Below, piece by piece: positions 39,022 through 51,301 of a stretch of 64,000 nucleotides of DNA. The notes under the pieces were generated by a model. The model made no database searches. It worked only from the letters and a program-made list of their open reading frames with translations, and was not told the DNA's origin. The first letter of the stretch is position 1, and the number at the start of each line of letters is the position of its first letter. The stretch spans positions 21,644,535 through 21,708,534 of the forward strand of contig NC_045149.1 of the NCBI RefSeq assembly GCF_008831285.2, read 5' to 3'. The position numbers were made by a program, and so were the translations under genes. The stretch comes from Nymphaea colorata (lineage: Eukaryota > Streptophyta > Magnoliopsida > Nymphaeales > Nymphaeaceae).

Positions 39022-41591
39022 GTTGCTGAAAACCTTCTCACGGAAGTGTTTATCACCCGTAGTTCAATTGAAAAGTCCTTCTCACGCCCAGCGCGGTAAA
39101 TAAAAAGCGAAATCACCGACGGTAAAATCTGGGCCTTCCGTCTCGCAGACATCCTTACCAGTGAAACGGCTACTTGATTAGAGGCAGGTGGATTGTTTAG
39201 CTCCTCCCTTTCCTCTCGCCAGGTAACTCTTTCACGCGGGAAATGCCTCTATTTTGAAAAAAACCAAGAAAAATTGCTGGATTTTTATTAGGGTTTTCAT
39301 TTTATTCCTTTTCCCCTTTTCTACGTTAGGTTATCCCGGCGGCTTCCCTTCTGAGTTTTACTTAGGTTTTATGTGTAGTTCATGCCTGTACATAATCGCG
39401 TTTCGTATTTTTTGCAGGATGTTCTTTTGCCTTTTTTTTTAAAAAAAAAAAATCTATTCCTATTTTTTATTTTTATTTGTTTTCCATGTGACGTTTCTTT
39501 TGCGACGTTTTGAGTTGATTCATGATTGGGGCTCTTAAAGTATAAACGGGTTCTTGCCCTTTGGCTTGTTCTTTGATCGATGATATTGACGGTTGTTGCT
39601 GGTTTATATGTTGTGTTTTTGTGTCTGGATGATAAAAGAGGAAGTTGGTGTTGTAAGTGGTGAGAAAATCAAGCATGGTAATGTTTTGACTGAAGGATTC
39701 ATCTTTGGGTGCTGAAAGAGGAAGTTGCTGTTGTGAAGAGGGAGAAAATTGAACATAGAGTGTATACACAGTAAAAGTTTTGATTAAAGATATGGAACGT
39801 AATTTTCGTTTCGTGGATAATAATTGGGGATCATTTATTTGCATTGCTTTTTCTTGGGAAGTAGACGTTTCGGCTTTTGCACTTTCTGTGGGCAATTGAA
39901 AGTATGTTTGTCGAACTGTAGTGATTGACTTTGAGGACAATGGTGGGTTAGCCACAGTTTCTAGGGCAATATATATAGCTCTCAGCCAAATTTTTCTTAT
40001 CTGGAGGATGTTTAGGATAAATGAAGCTGGAATCGATTCCAAACGTTTTTGCAGTTGTTAAATTTTGCAAGTTCTATATTAGCGACTCAATAGCTGCTAA
40101 CTGTTGACCATCTCTATGGAGGACGAAACAATCAAAAGTGGTAATTAGCTCTTGTAATTTAGTGACTACTCGAACCAATAGCTGGCATGAAATAAGAACA
40201 AGGCAAAGAGCAGGCAGAAGGTGTGCTCTGAAGACTCCGTCTCCACCTTCGTATATGTGTTCCTATTATAGTGACTGAATACTTTTATACTTCAGTAGTG
40301 TTACACTTTGTCTTATTTTAGGAGAAAAAAAAAACATAATATTGCAACTTTTTTGAGATGAGATGAAGATACGCAGGTGCATGAACAGTTTCCATAATTT
40401 CTGGTTCAAAGTTTAAACCTTTCCGAATTCCTCCATTTTTTATTGCTTTTGTTGAAAAACCTCAATATATAATGAAAACACATTTGTTTTACATTCTTGA
40501 AAGCTTTATTAAGATATCGGGGTTGCTGGTTACTGCAGTGCCTCTTATAGTATGTATAAAGGAAGATAGAATTGAACTTATCATAGTATCATGCTCATCT
40601 CCTACGTTTCCCTCATAGTCCTAGAGATGGCTGGAGACTGCATTTATGCTGGTGTCATGTTGTGACATTAATCTGTATTTAAATCAGACCGTGGTAGAAC
40701 TTAGTTTTCAAACACTAGGTCTTTGTTATCATTTTTTTTCTTTGGGCATGTCGAAGTTCTTCCTGAAAGCCATCTTGTAACTTAATCTCTCTCTCTCTCT
40801 CTCTCTATCCTTCGCTGATGCACAGATATGCTATGTAGCTTCAATGTCGTATTCATTTTTTTGCTGGTTTGTAAGTTATCAACATGCACTTGTCTTTGCT
40901 GTGACAGCTTCATGTTAAAAGTGAAAATACAAATGAGGGCATTGAAACATTTTCCAGGCTTGTGGCTTTAAGGCTAGGTGTGAGTGCTTTACGAAGGTTA
41001 GCAACCTGTTGAAGGTCATATTTAGTTCTTAGTAGCTTCCTCTTCAGCTCAGAATTTATCCGTAGGAATTCCCTTTTGATGGAGCATTGAAACAGATGCA
41101 TGCAAAGGAAGAGGAATTCAGTTGAAAATGCAAGGGGATGCTTTGCTCCACCAAGGCATATTACCTAGTGAACCAGCCAGGATAACCTTGACTTTGTATT
41201 TTGCCAACAGGTATCTTCTTCCCAAATATGTAGATTAAGCAAAGAATATGGTGGACCCTTAAACTTTCTTGGAAATCCTGCAACTACAATTGAACTCTGT
41301 GAATGCTGGGCATAACTGATTTCAGGTGTGTGTGCAGTAGAAGATAGAATTTCTTCCTTGATCTTATTAACATTCCTTAATTAAATAGAATGTTAAGCCC
41401 TTTATTTGCTGTTCTAGGTGAACCAGAATTTGCATTTGTCTTGTGATACTGAATGACAGTTAGTACCTAGCACTGAAATTTTCAGCTTCACGGCTTACAG
41501 ACATTTAGTTTTTTATTTTTCCTAAAAACTTGCAAATTGAAGCAACGGGTAAGGAAGAATTTGAGAAGCAAGGATTGTGAAGCTGCTTAAC
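39022..41591 (+). other. Upstream region and possible spliced 5' leader of the next gene
   Basis: No protein frame is recognised. At about 39220 the plus strand reads CTCGCCAG/GTAACTC, a good donor in a leader-like, C/T-rich stretch. This suggests that transcription of the plus-strand gene starts near 39.1 kb, directly divergent from the tRNA, with one or more leader introns. A CT-rich microsatellite is at about 40788-40807. A 189-codon minus-strand frame at 39473-40042 shows no family resemblance. Confidence 0.4.
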
Positions 41592-42736
41592 ATGCCCAGG
41601 CAACGTGAAAAATGCCCTAAAGACCCAGAACTCATAAGGCTCCGAAATAGAGAAAGGCAGCAGCAGTGCAGGGCTCGCAAACGTGAGAAAGCTAGAAAAG
41701 ATGCTGGTGCTGTAGGTGGAGATCCCATGCCTCTGATGGGCTATGACCATTATTCAAGGAGACAAGATGATGCACGTGTAATTGCAGATGTTTGTAGTTA
41801 TCCTTTAGTGAATCAGGTTTATATCCCTGAGATATACGGAACAGAGAAAGCAGATAAGAAGTCTAGGTATCTGGAATTATTCAAGGGGACCAAACCTAAA
41901 AGGTGAACCTTTTTTGTTTGTCGGTTGCTTAGCAACTGGTTTTTCCATCTGGAAACAAACCTGGTTACATTTGTTCTATTACTAGGTATTCACTGTAGAT
42001 GCTTAAGCAGTTTGACGACTTTTGGTCTTTTACAGTACTCCTGATTTCAGGATAAATGAAGCCGATGGATCTGTTCAGTTGGACTCCAATAACGGATGCT
42101 ATGGAAGGGATTCACTAAATGTGAGTGTTTCTTTTCCTGTTGGAGTCTTTCTTATTTCCTTGTTCTAAGCATTGTTATCGAGAACTTCTGCCTGAAATGA
42201 GTCAGTCCATCTTCTGTTCTATTCAGATACCTCAGTTTAGTAAAACTACAGACAGGAATTCAGGCCTTGATGTGCTTGCTGCTGCCACAAAACATCTGAC
42301 TGAAAGCTGGGAGCAATTGTGCAATTCTGAAAGTCAGGCAACTGGGGAGAGTGCAGATGTGAGGCATCAGCCAGCAGGATTGCAGATCATCTCTCAGACT
42401 GCTGAGGCTACTTCCGTTGAACGCAGAACTCGCATTCATTGTTGTCGTAAGTGGAAAAAAGATGCAAGAATGGCAGACAAATATAAACAAGCACTCGTAT
42501 TGTTTAATGCTCCAGCAAGTCCGTCCACTCAAATAGAGAAGTTTGACATGTGCTCCTTGCAGTTAAGCCACCATGATCTGGATGTAGCTGTGGATGTTTT
42601 TTCATCATTGGGGAAGTTCAGTTCTAAGCATCAAGTGAACCAGATCGCATGCAAAGCTAAGGCTGTTTCACATGGTAGAAGAAACTGGAAAGCTGCTGCA
42701 AGGGCCGGTGGTTGGGACTCGACCGTAGCAATTTGA
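41592..42736 (+). CDS. Plant-conserved basic protein of unknown function (RLRNRERQ / W-K-x-x-A-R motifs)
   Basis: Exons 41592-41902, 42036-42120 and 42227-42736 (stop TGA). Joints AAAAG/GTGAAC, TTTACAG/TACTCC, CTAAAT/GTGAGT and ATTCAG/ATACCT keep phase, giving 301 aa. The N-terminus (MPRQREKCPKDPEL, then RLRNRERQQQCRARKREKA) looks like a DNA-binding basic region of the bZIP kind, but no leucine zipper follows. The C-terminal half carries RIHCCRKWKKDARMA (about 220-234) and near the end RRNWKAAARAGG, two related W-K-x-x-A-R motifs. I recall short unnamed plant proteins with the same N-terminus and the same HC-x-R-x-W-K-K-D-A-R and RRxWKxxAR blocks. The family is thus conserved, but I know no function. 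Nuclear localisation is likely from the basic clusters. An in-frame GTG upstream is not used as start. Confidence 0.8.
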
Positions 42737-44440
42737 GTTGGTTTTAGGGTAGCAAGGACAAACTCTGAACAATTCCCTAAGAACAGCTAAAGCACTACTG
42801 ATCTAAATCAGGAGTTCAAATTTTGCAGCTTAGTTCAAATTTTGCATCTTTTTTTGGGTGCTTATGGGTTCCAAATTTCATTAACCCTTTGTTGTCCATA
42901 ATGGCTTTTTCTTGTATGTCAAACCATCTGGAGGGGTCTAAGCAGACCTGAAATATGAGGATTTCAGGTTGGTCCCAGCTGGACAGGTTTTAAATCCAAC
43001 TGCTGCTTCCTTTTTTGTCGGAAACTTGAAGCTCCAGTAAAATTCATTGGCAGCTCGGGGTGAAACGAAATTACAAGGCATTTTCCACTAGAGAAGTTGA
43101 AATCCGACGTCATTGTGTATGCTATTTTGTGCCTTCGATCCGCATTATAAACTTACCCCACACAGTACTTTTCTCTACTTCAAGGGGAGCGGGCATTTTA
43201 TGTCAAATGCAATTAATGTACCATGGAAAGTGTAGATCGTCGCAGTACTTGTTTGGTGTACAGGAACGAAAGCATTCGCTGTTCTTCTATGTTTTCTTGT
43301 TAAAACTCAAGATCTCATATCCTTTTGTGGCTCGTGTCAAATAGATGAAGAAGAGGTACATGCTTCAAAATTCAATCTTGGGTGGAAATTTTTGAAGCTT
43401 GCCAGTCAGGGAAGCTGCAAATTGTTCAAATGTGGACATGTTTTTGAATGTAGTCATTAGAGTCCCCTTGCAAGTTGTCCAAGGTCTGTCAGAATCAAAA
43501 GAACGAAATGAAGCACTTTGGGCACGGCAAGTTTGAGTTAGCTTCTAACTTTTTTGAGAGTCTAGTTGTAATTCTAAAGGTGGCCTCTTTGTCGTCGGCA
43601 TTGGACCAGTAAGCACGGTGTTACGCTGTGATTGAACGGACGATAACCAACATAGAACTAAGACAGAAAGGAAGAACGGCACTTCCATATTGTTGCAGCG
43701 GGAGAAGAGTTGACAGTATTGAAGATAAGGTGGTTTAATGAGTATTCAATACTCTTGTCATTGGCATTAGCATTCCTTCCTTCCTTCCTATTTATTGCAG
43801 GTCGATCATTCATTAGCACGGGTCTAACTTACTACATATTAAGAAGCCCTCGACCCAACCAATATTTCACTTAAGGCATACAAGATATTCCATTAATAAC
43901 TGTCTGCTTCAATTCATTGAAGCAATTCGATGAATTTAATCGGTCCTTTAAGAAACCTCATGCAGATCCATCACAGAGGCAGAGGAAAGCAATATATATA
44001 TATACACCTCTAACTAAACTCTTGCCTCTCAAGTAAAGATCGGAGAAATTCAAATGTTGAAATTTATCTTATTGAGAAAAAATAATAAAAGTTCAAATTT
44101 TATAAGGTTTTGTTTGTCTTTCTCAACTCATGAAATTCGATACTGGCATTTAATTTTCTCGATTTTTTTATTAATTATACTTTTATACACGTCTAATTGT
44201 GTAATTAGATCTATGAAAAATAACTTAAATACGCTGAAAAGCAAACATTGGAGGCTGGCTCCAAGGACTATATATATTTATATATATACTGCAAATATGA
44301 CACACCTTACTATTCTCTGCAAAGTTGTCCCAAGAAAATTGGGAATCGCAAAAGATAATGCTAAATTTGAATGACATGGCGACAGAACAGTTGATACAAT
44401 CGATCAGGCAATAAAACACTAGGTGTTTGAAACGACAAGA
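42737..44440. other. 3' flank between convergent genes
   Basis: The first several hundred bases are probably the 3' untranslated region of the plus-strand gene. Beyond about 43800 the DNA is AT-rich with a short (TA)n run near 43992. No gene recognised. Confidence 0.45.
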
Positions 44441-47400
44441 TCACACTGAGAATTTTACACCTTCATCATCAGCTGACGTGCCCTTGAAAATAGTAGCTTT
44501 GCCCTTCTGCTCTAGCAGTTTTAAAGCACGCATAAGTATGGTTCGATCAATTCCAGCAAGCTCTGCAGCAGAGCAGAAGAAGCCGTAAAACATTACGAAT
44601 AACAGAAAGGAATGTAAAATTGGAAACTGCGAATAAAACTGAAGGACAAAAAGAAGAAACACCCTAATGACCATAACAATAAAAATGATAAGTGCCGGCC
44701 AAATGGAAAGATGCATAGAACAAAATTGGTGACAAGTGGTCACCAGAAATACAATAAAATCGACAAAGAAAATAAAATAAAAGTCAGAAGAAAGAAACTA
44801 AAGAAGGTGGCAGCACCAAAGGTCGCACTGTAGCAGGTGGCATGGGTGAAGGTGGTTGAAGGGGAAAGAGACTAGCGGGCAGACCGGCTGCAGGTGAGTC
44901 AGCAAGACTGAGGAAGAATGGAGGACTAGGTCTTCGGGAGGAATAGGCAAGGTGATAGGACGACAGAGCCAAAGGCAAGGGATGCCATACTAAGAAAGGT
45001 GAAGAGAGGTTGGTCAGACATTGGCAAGCTCCACCAGCATGAGCAAAGGAGAGCCTTGTTCTGCCGAACCAAACAAGGACACCCACACCACCAAGGTAGC
45101 AGGGGTGCGGAACAGTCTTCTGACATGCGAGGCACATGAAGGGACGGTTAGCACCCGAAAGAAAGCAACAGAGGCTAAGACAGCTTTCTTTGCTACCATT
45201 ATAGAGTATGAAGCCAAAGAACTAAGCATCCCATGAAAGTTACCAGTTTTTGATTTGTTGATAGGAAATGGAGATTGTAGAACCTCTATTGTCAACACGA
45301 TGTGCCACATTCAAACTGATGCTTCTACTATATCCCAGATAAATCATAGAATGACTTGCCTCCACATCCACTTATGGTATATACTATGGATGAAAACATA
45401 ATCAGCGCGTAATCTACACTCACTAGCTTCTTGGTTATGTTCTTTAATATCTATTCACAGTTCTATGCATTAGCAAACAATCAGCAAAAGGCATATAACA
45501 TATTTCTCTCTTACAATTATCAGACCTATCCTATACCAGGTTTCACAGTTAACAAAGTTGAAATCAGCCTTGGATCGATAGTTTTCAGACCACATGCACT
45601 TGATTGCATATGTTAATGTTAATGCAGCTGGATAGTTTAGCCATGTCAGAGCTAAGTCAGATCCAAAGCAGATACACTTCCCTATATCAGTAGGTGTAGC
45701 TTTTGGTTTCATCCATGACGGCCAGGCCTTGCCGGTGATAAACCTACCATGATGCCTTTTTATCTGCAGTCAGTGGCTTTGACCAACATCTAGGAAGAGA
45801 AAGCTTCTCTTGCCCATAAGTAAAAGTGCATATCTTGTTAAAAAGTTGCAAAAAGACCAGCCAAAGTATAATAAACTTTAAAAAACAAAGGATTTTTTTT
45901 TACTATGTTTACAAGGAAAAAAAGTGTACCTGTGCCTCTTGATTCGATCCCTGATCGTATTTCTTCAACAGTTAGCACAGTGTCTCCAAACCCATAATCC
46001 CTCACCTTATTGCACAAACAATTTGTGGCAACAAGCACTATTCATCAACATCTTGTCAATTAAAAAATCACAGATATGTTTTCCAAGAGATTAAGTTCTG
46101 CACTTACAAAGTGCAATATTATGTCAGCCCATTCCTGAATCCGATGCCAAAGAATCAAGCATTTCCTATGTGATTTATCCATCCATTCTGCTCTCCCTGA
46201 ATCCAAACAGTAATCACACAGGCGAATCTCATGGGATCAGGAATGTTCTTCAACATTCTTCTAACGTTTAAAATGTGAAATAGGACGAACCTTCTGAAAC
46301 CAATGCTGAAAGAAAAACTTCCTTTGCTTCATAGGTAAGGCTTCCTGCAAAACCAACAATTCTCAAAAAATTCAAAACTGTCCAAGCAAAGAAGAGTCCT
46401 TCATACACAACCCAAGTTGTTGGATGTTGCTTCATAGAAACAAAAGAATTCTTGAATCATGTGTGTGTCTCCACAAGGTAAGAAGAGGTAAAAGAAACCA
46501 GGATAAGCCGAGAAGGGAATGTAAGTGGGTGGACAACAGCAGAGAATGTGCACAATGAGTACATTTAACTTTTTAAGGCCAGTAAGTGAACTGAATTGCC
46601 CATAATTACACTGATTCTGCTTGCATGGAATTCATTCAGGCATATGAAATGATATCAACCATCATTTTGGAGCAGCTTCTGTAGTATAGGTGAGCCAAGC
46701 ACGAAGAATCAGTGCATTCTCAGCTCAATATGTCTAGGATCTCTTCATAATTACATCATACCATTTGTCATTTCCTTGTTAGCCAAGTGACTGACGTTAT
46801 GCTCACAACCGATTAGCCAGAGGTTCAATACTTCTATTCTCACTGCAGATGCTACACAAAGGAAAGATTTTATCATCTAATAACCAGCTTGGGCATAGCT
46901 AAGGTGTTTTGGCTACAGATTGTCTTTCTTACCCAAGCATTATTGCGGAGTTTGAAGTTTGAACATTGCCTGGCTGCAAACAAGCTGAACCAGAAAACAA
47001 ATCCCATTTCCACGTCACAACAGACTATGTACAGCCAATAGCAAACACTGTTTACTAGCAATGCATATAAATTCCCTTAACATCAGAGACCAAGACAATG
47101 AAAAATTTCATGCGGTCATTGACACAAGCTGAGAACATGTTACTGAAAATTTTGCAAAAGCTGTTTTTGTTCTTCATAAGATGTCAAAGACATACTCTCA
47201 ATTATTGGATTTGAAAAGAGCGGAAACTCTTCCTCCAGGCCAATCACGAAGATCTTCTGATGCTTACAGTAATCAGTAATCAGTTCCTTCCAGAGCTCCA
47301 CTTGCTTCTGTCTCGTGTCCCTTACAGGCTGCAAGCTGCATATATACATTCGGTGGCATGAACAATCCGCCCACTGAAAGCAACCAAAAATATAAAGCTA

Positions 47401-47761
47401 ATTGCGGCATGTCAAACACATTCTCTTTGAAAATTTAACAAATGTTAGTTAACATGTTTCCCAGTTGCCACTTTGCACCATGAATTCAACCAGGAGTAAA
47501 GTGAACAAAGTCCTACATTGCCACCGTTGCGAGGAAACGAAATAACAAAAGTCAGTAAACACCCAAATCCGAAAGAAAATCCACAAAATTCCCGTGAATG
47601 AATCATATTCAAAGACTAGTCTAATAACAGAAAACCATCAGCAAGAAAAAATCAATCATATTGCAGTTTCCAGAAGTCAATATCCAGAGATCAAGAATTT
47701 ACGTGAAGTATGGCGGGTAGCTGAAGAACGGCGGAAATTTGAAATCACCCAACTTCTGCAT
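44441..47761 (-). CDS. VPS25: Vacuolar protein sorting-associated protein 25 (ESCRT-II subunit)
   Basis: Six exons on the minus strand: 47703-47761, 47196-47335, 46291-46344, 46108-46196, 45930-46005 and 44441-44562 (stop TGA 44441-44443). All joints are GT/AG and phases match, giving 179 aa, the family's usual size. VPS25 is the ESCRT-II subunit present in two copies; it bridges VPS22/VPS36 to ESCRT-III (VPS20) during sorting of ubiquitinated membrane proteins into multivesicular bodies. Landmarks: N-terminal PPFF (10-13) and PPYF (16-19), corresponding to the PPxF contacts with VPS22/VPS36; LQPVRDTRQKQVELWKELI; FVIGLEEEFPLFSNP; ILWHRIQEWAD of the first winged helix; TVEEIRSGIESRGTEL and IDRTILMRALKLLEQKGKA of the second; end GTSADDEGVKFSV. 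The last intron (44563-45929) is much longer than the others and may hold inserted DNA. Confidence 0.96.
44780..45320. other. GC-richer insert inside the last VPS25 intron
   Basis: Within the 1.37-kb intron the segment 44780-45320 is less AT-rich than its surroundings and holds overlapping open frames on both strands (up to 117 codons). None resembles a known protein. One frame ends in an AFFATIIEYEAKEL phrase that recalls the RNase H region of Copia polyproteins (STEAEYKAL), too weakly to call. Confidence 0.25.
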
Positions 47762-48134
47762 CTCAGCTTCTCAGTGATGAATGAACTTTTCCAACTATGC
47801 CTCTCGCATAACCTAAAACAACAAAGAATTCCAATTTCCGCCTGAAACGTTAAAGACTTCCCTCATCGTTTTCTTTTTGCTCATTTATCAATAGACCCTC
47901 AAAATGAATGGGGAAGAGAAAAAAGTAAAAAAAAAAAAAAAAACTGCGCGGAGAAGGTGCCAATACATTCAGCATCTGAGCAAACCCCTCACAAACAATT
48001 GAAGATATCTCACCTGGAGAAAGCGAAAGGAGAGAGGAAAGAAAACTGGAAAAAGATTAATGGAAATAAGGTTACCTACTGCCGGATGCTAATGATTGCC
48101 AGTTCCAGAGATCGACCGGAAGCGTCCTACAGGG

Positions 48135-48177
<43 letters not shown>

Positions 48178-49129
48178 AGGGAGACTTTCAGGCTACCACC
48201 TTGGCACATTGACAATTTACGCCGTCAAAGGAAGCGGGTTCGGACGGGCAGACTCGAGGGCTGAGCGGTCCGAACCAGCGAAAGTTCGGACCATCTTTAG
48301 ACGGTTCGGACTCAGGTCTGCTGGACCGGTTTCTAGACTCGGACTCCGCCACCGGTGGAAACCATACAGTCTCTTCGAGCCAACAAGTTGGATCTTCCCA
48401 CGCCGCTCGCCTCTTCAAATCCGTAAGTGTAACCCTCTTTCTGCCATGCCATGATCGAGCTTCTCAACTGCCATATCTATCAATGTCAACACATCGGATG
48501 TACATTTATAATCATATTGAATTTCCCAGATATTCACATATTTACATTTGAATACGAATAAATAAAAATCATATCCAAATCCAAATCTAAAATCTAATTT
48601 TACATACATTCGAATTTTGAACCGCATTTTGCCAAACATTAAATATAGAATATTTGTCTAAAACTGAATCCAATCCGTATTTGATTCAAATCCAATATTT
48701 ATGTATATCTGAATCTGATTCTAAATCCAATCCAATTTCTTAAACGAATATTATTTTGTTTTATGTCAAATTTTTCATATCGCTTCAATCAAATATCTAA
48801 ATCAAATATATTAACATCCTTAAAAGGTCCCCGAAGCAGCCCCTCGTCTCCTTCCCTCGCATAGTCGACTGTGCGTCTCTCTCCCCCGCCAGATGAAGCT
48901 GAGCTCCGACCTTTTCTCGAAAAACTCCTGATCCTGTGTCCAGAAAGTTGATATCTTCCAATTAAAAAGACAATAAATCATCCCTGCAATCGCCTCTGCA
49001 TCATAAACCGTGGCTAATGCATATGTGGATGTGTATTAAGCCACAAATTCAAATTCAAACTCCCCTTCATACAACATGTGTATACGTGTTAAGCCAGATT
49101 TTTACGAAGAGGCGGTGTTTATTCTTTCT
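47762..49129. other. VPS25 promoter/leader; (GA)n at 48137-48170; degenerate GAATCC-type block at 48470-48830
   Basis: Upstream of the VPS25 start on the minus strand is a moderately GC-rich stretch with a (GA)n microsatellite (CT on the sense strand), like the one in the VQ gene leader. From 48470 to 48830 the sequence is the reverse-orientation version of the degenerate GGATTCGG block seen at 6590-7010. No further gene seen. Confidence 0.45.
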
Positions 49130-50841
49130 ATCAGATCATTGGGGAAGACATTGGGAGAGAGCTGTGGAAAGCAGTAGCTGTGTTTTTTTAGAAAAGGAAA
49201 AATGGTCAAAAGAGTGAACATGACTATTTTTTCCAAATAAAAGAGGAGCTGGTAGAATCAAGGAGTTCAGGCCTATTGCACTTTGTAATAGTCTTTATAA
49301 GATTATAGTTAAGGTTATGACAAAATGCATGAGAGAGCTTCTAGGTCATCTTGTTGGATCTAATCAAGGAGCCTTTTCAACTCCTCAATAAGAAGAAAGA
49401 AGAGGTTGTGTCCTTAAAGCTGAACCTATCCAAAGCTTATGATCTAGTTTTATGGGAGTTCCTCAAAAATAGTTTGCTTTGGCTACTCTTCACCCATTGT
49501 GGATTCATAGCAGAGTGTTGGTATATGTCACCAATCTTATTTTTTCGGTTATGTTAAATGGGGAATGTGGCAATGAATTTCCTGCTGGCCGGGGGCTTGG
49601 TCAGGGCGACTTATATTGGTGATGGAGGTGGTGATTAGGGACCTGAAGGGGAGAACCCAAAGAGGGTGAATCAACCTTCCAACCAGTCTCGGCATCGGGC
49701 CGGATCTTCACATCTTCATGCATGCCAATGATTTTTTGTTGTTCAGCAAAGCCTCTATAAAATCTCTCAAAGGGTCGGGTTAGAGCTTTCCTTGAACAAA
49801 TACAGAGTAATCCTGGTTTTGTTATCAATTATGCAAAATCCTCTTTGATTACTTTCAATGTTGAGTGTGGGAAAAAAGTAAGCATAGCTCAGTTGGAAAG
49901 CTGGCATGTTGGTATTGCCCATTGTCTGTCTTCGGATTCCTCTCTTTGTTGGGAGTCTAATAGAGGTGGGCTGACGTCCAAGATGGAGAGCAAGATGGCC
50001 ACCAGAAGGCCAAACCCCTATTACATACTGGCCAAGCATGTCTTATTAGTGCTAACCTCTACTCTATAGTTCTTTATTGGATGCATGTCTTTTCATCTGT
50101 CTTCGGGGAGGCGTTCTCAGGAAGATGGAAAGGAGCATGGCTGGCTTCCTGTGGATGGACTCAAGAAATAGTCGAAAAGTTCACCAGATCACCTGAAAGT
50201 TACTTTGTCGGCCTAAGAATGAAGGACATAGAGATTTCTACCTGCTAGATGAGGTGAATGTTCTGCTGTTAGCCAACAGGATATGTTCAGTAGTCAATAG
50301 AAACTCATTGTTGCTGCAATGGCTTAATGCTAGATACTTGAAGCATGGAAAGAGTATAGGGACTGTTAGAAGAACTGGAAGGGATTATGCTTGAAGCAGT
50401 CTTGGATGGGAATGGAGAAAGATTGCTTTATCTACTCAAGTATAAGAACGAAAATGGAGCTAATGTGCTCTTTTGGGAGCGCAGACTGGTGGTATGAAGG
50501 AGTACTTCTTCAGCAAGTTGGCGGAGATGAGTATGGTGTTGTGGTGAACCAGAGGGGCCTAACAGTAGCTGAAGCTAACGTTTCGCTCCAGACAGAGACC
50601 ACTTTGTGCTCAATCAGTTTTATGTGTGCTTCATTCCATCCATCTCGCTGCTGATAGGGATGAACTTGTGAACGAAAGTTCGAAGCTTAAGAGCTTGAAG
50701 TCTAGGAATCTATGGCACACGATCCAGCAAGACGGAGAACCCTGAGAGATGGAGACTCAGTATTTGGGGCCTCAATACTCCCGCAGGAGCTGGCTGAATG
50801 TCTTTCATAGACATAACAGATTGCTAACCTCACATCGCCTC
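49130..50841 (+). mobile_element. Decayed LINE, upstream part (reverse transcriptase)
   Basis: Plus-strand fragments in several frames follow the order of a plant L1-type reverse transcriptase: GAGRIKEFRPIALCNSLYK near 49240, VGSNQGAFS near 49355, LKLNLSKAYDLVLWEFLKN near 49420, GRGLGQGD near 49596, the catalytic-loop region (HANDFLLFSKAS) near 49720, YSIVLYWMHVF near 50066 and LLLQWLNARYLKHGKS near 50310. Frameshifts and stops separate them. The catalytic [FY]-x-D-D motif reads H-A-N-D, so the first aspartate is lost. The part is cut off at 50841 by the Copia insertion and continues at 55941. Confidence 0.8.
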
Positions 50842-51292
50842 TACAAGACCACACGCCAGGAAGAAGAAAGGAAAGAGAGAGAGAAAATGAGAAGACAACA
50901 AAGATTTTAACGTGGTTCGACCTTTGGTCTACGTCCACGAAGGAAGGTGTTTCTTTCTTGTCAATTTTACAAGACAAGAGGCTCTCTTTTATAGTCAATT
51001 TTCATGACCATCAATCTCATATTCATTGGGATTTGATTTGATTACAGAATCGCTAATCTCATATTTGTTGGGATTAGATTTGATTACAGAATAGCTAATC
51101 CCATATTTGTTGGGATTAGATTTGATTACAGAATCACACGTTTCCTCTTTTTCAGTTGCTATACATAGATGATCCTCATCTTTTGTAGCAGTCTTAATAG
51201 CCTGGGCGTTATCTTTGGTAGGGATATGATTTGTGGATCTGACATGGGCGAGATCTCCTCCAGCTATAGACATGTGATGTAGTGGTTTAATA
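50842..51292 (-). repeat. 3' LTR of the Copia element
   Basis: 451 bp, begins TATTAAACCAC and ends TCTTGTA on the minus strand (termini TA...TA instead of the usual TG...CA). It contains the conserved TTTTAACGTGGTTCGACC block and three 42-bp sub-repeats at 51013-51138. Confidence 0.95.
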
Positions 51293-51301
51293 TCCCCCCT
51301 C
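51293..51301 (-). other. Polypurine tract of the Copia element
   Basis: GAGGGGGGA on the minus strand directly abuts the start of the 3' LTR, the position where plus-strand synthesis is primed. Confidence 0.9.
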
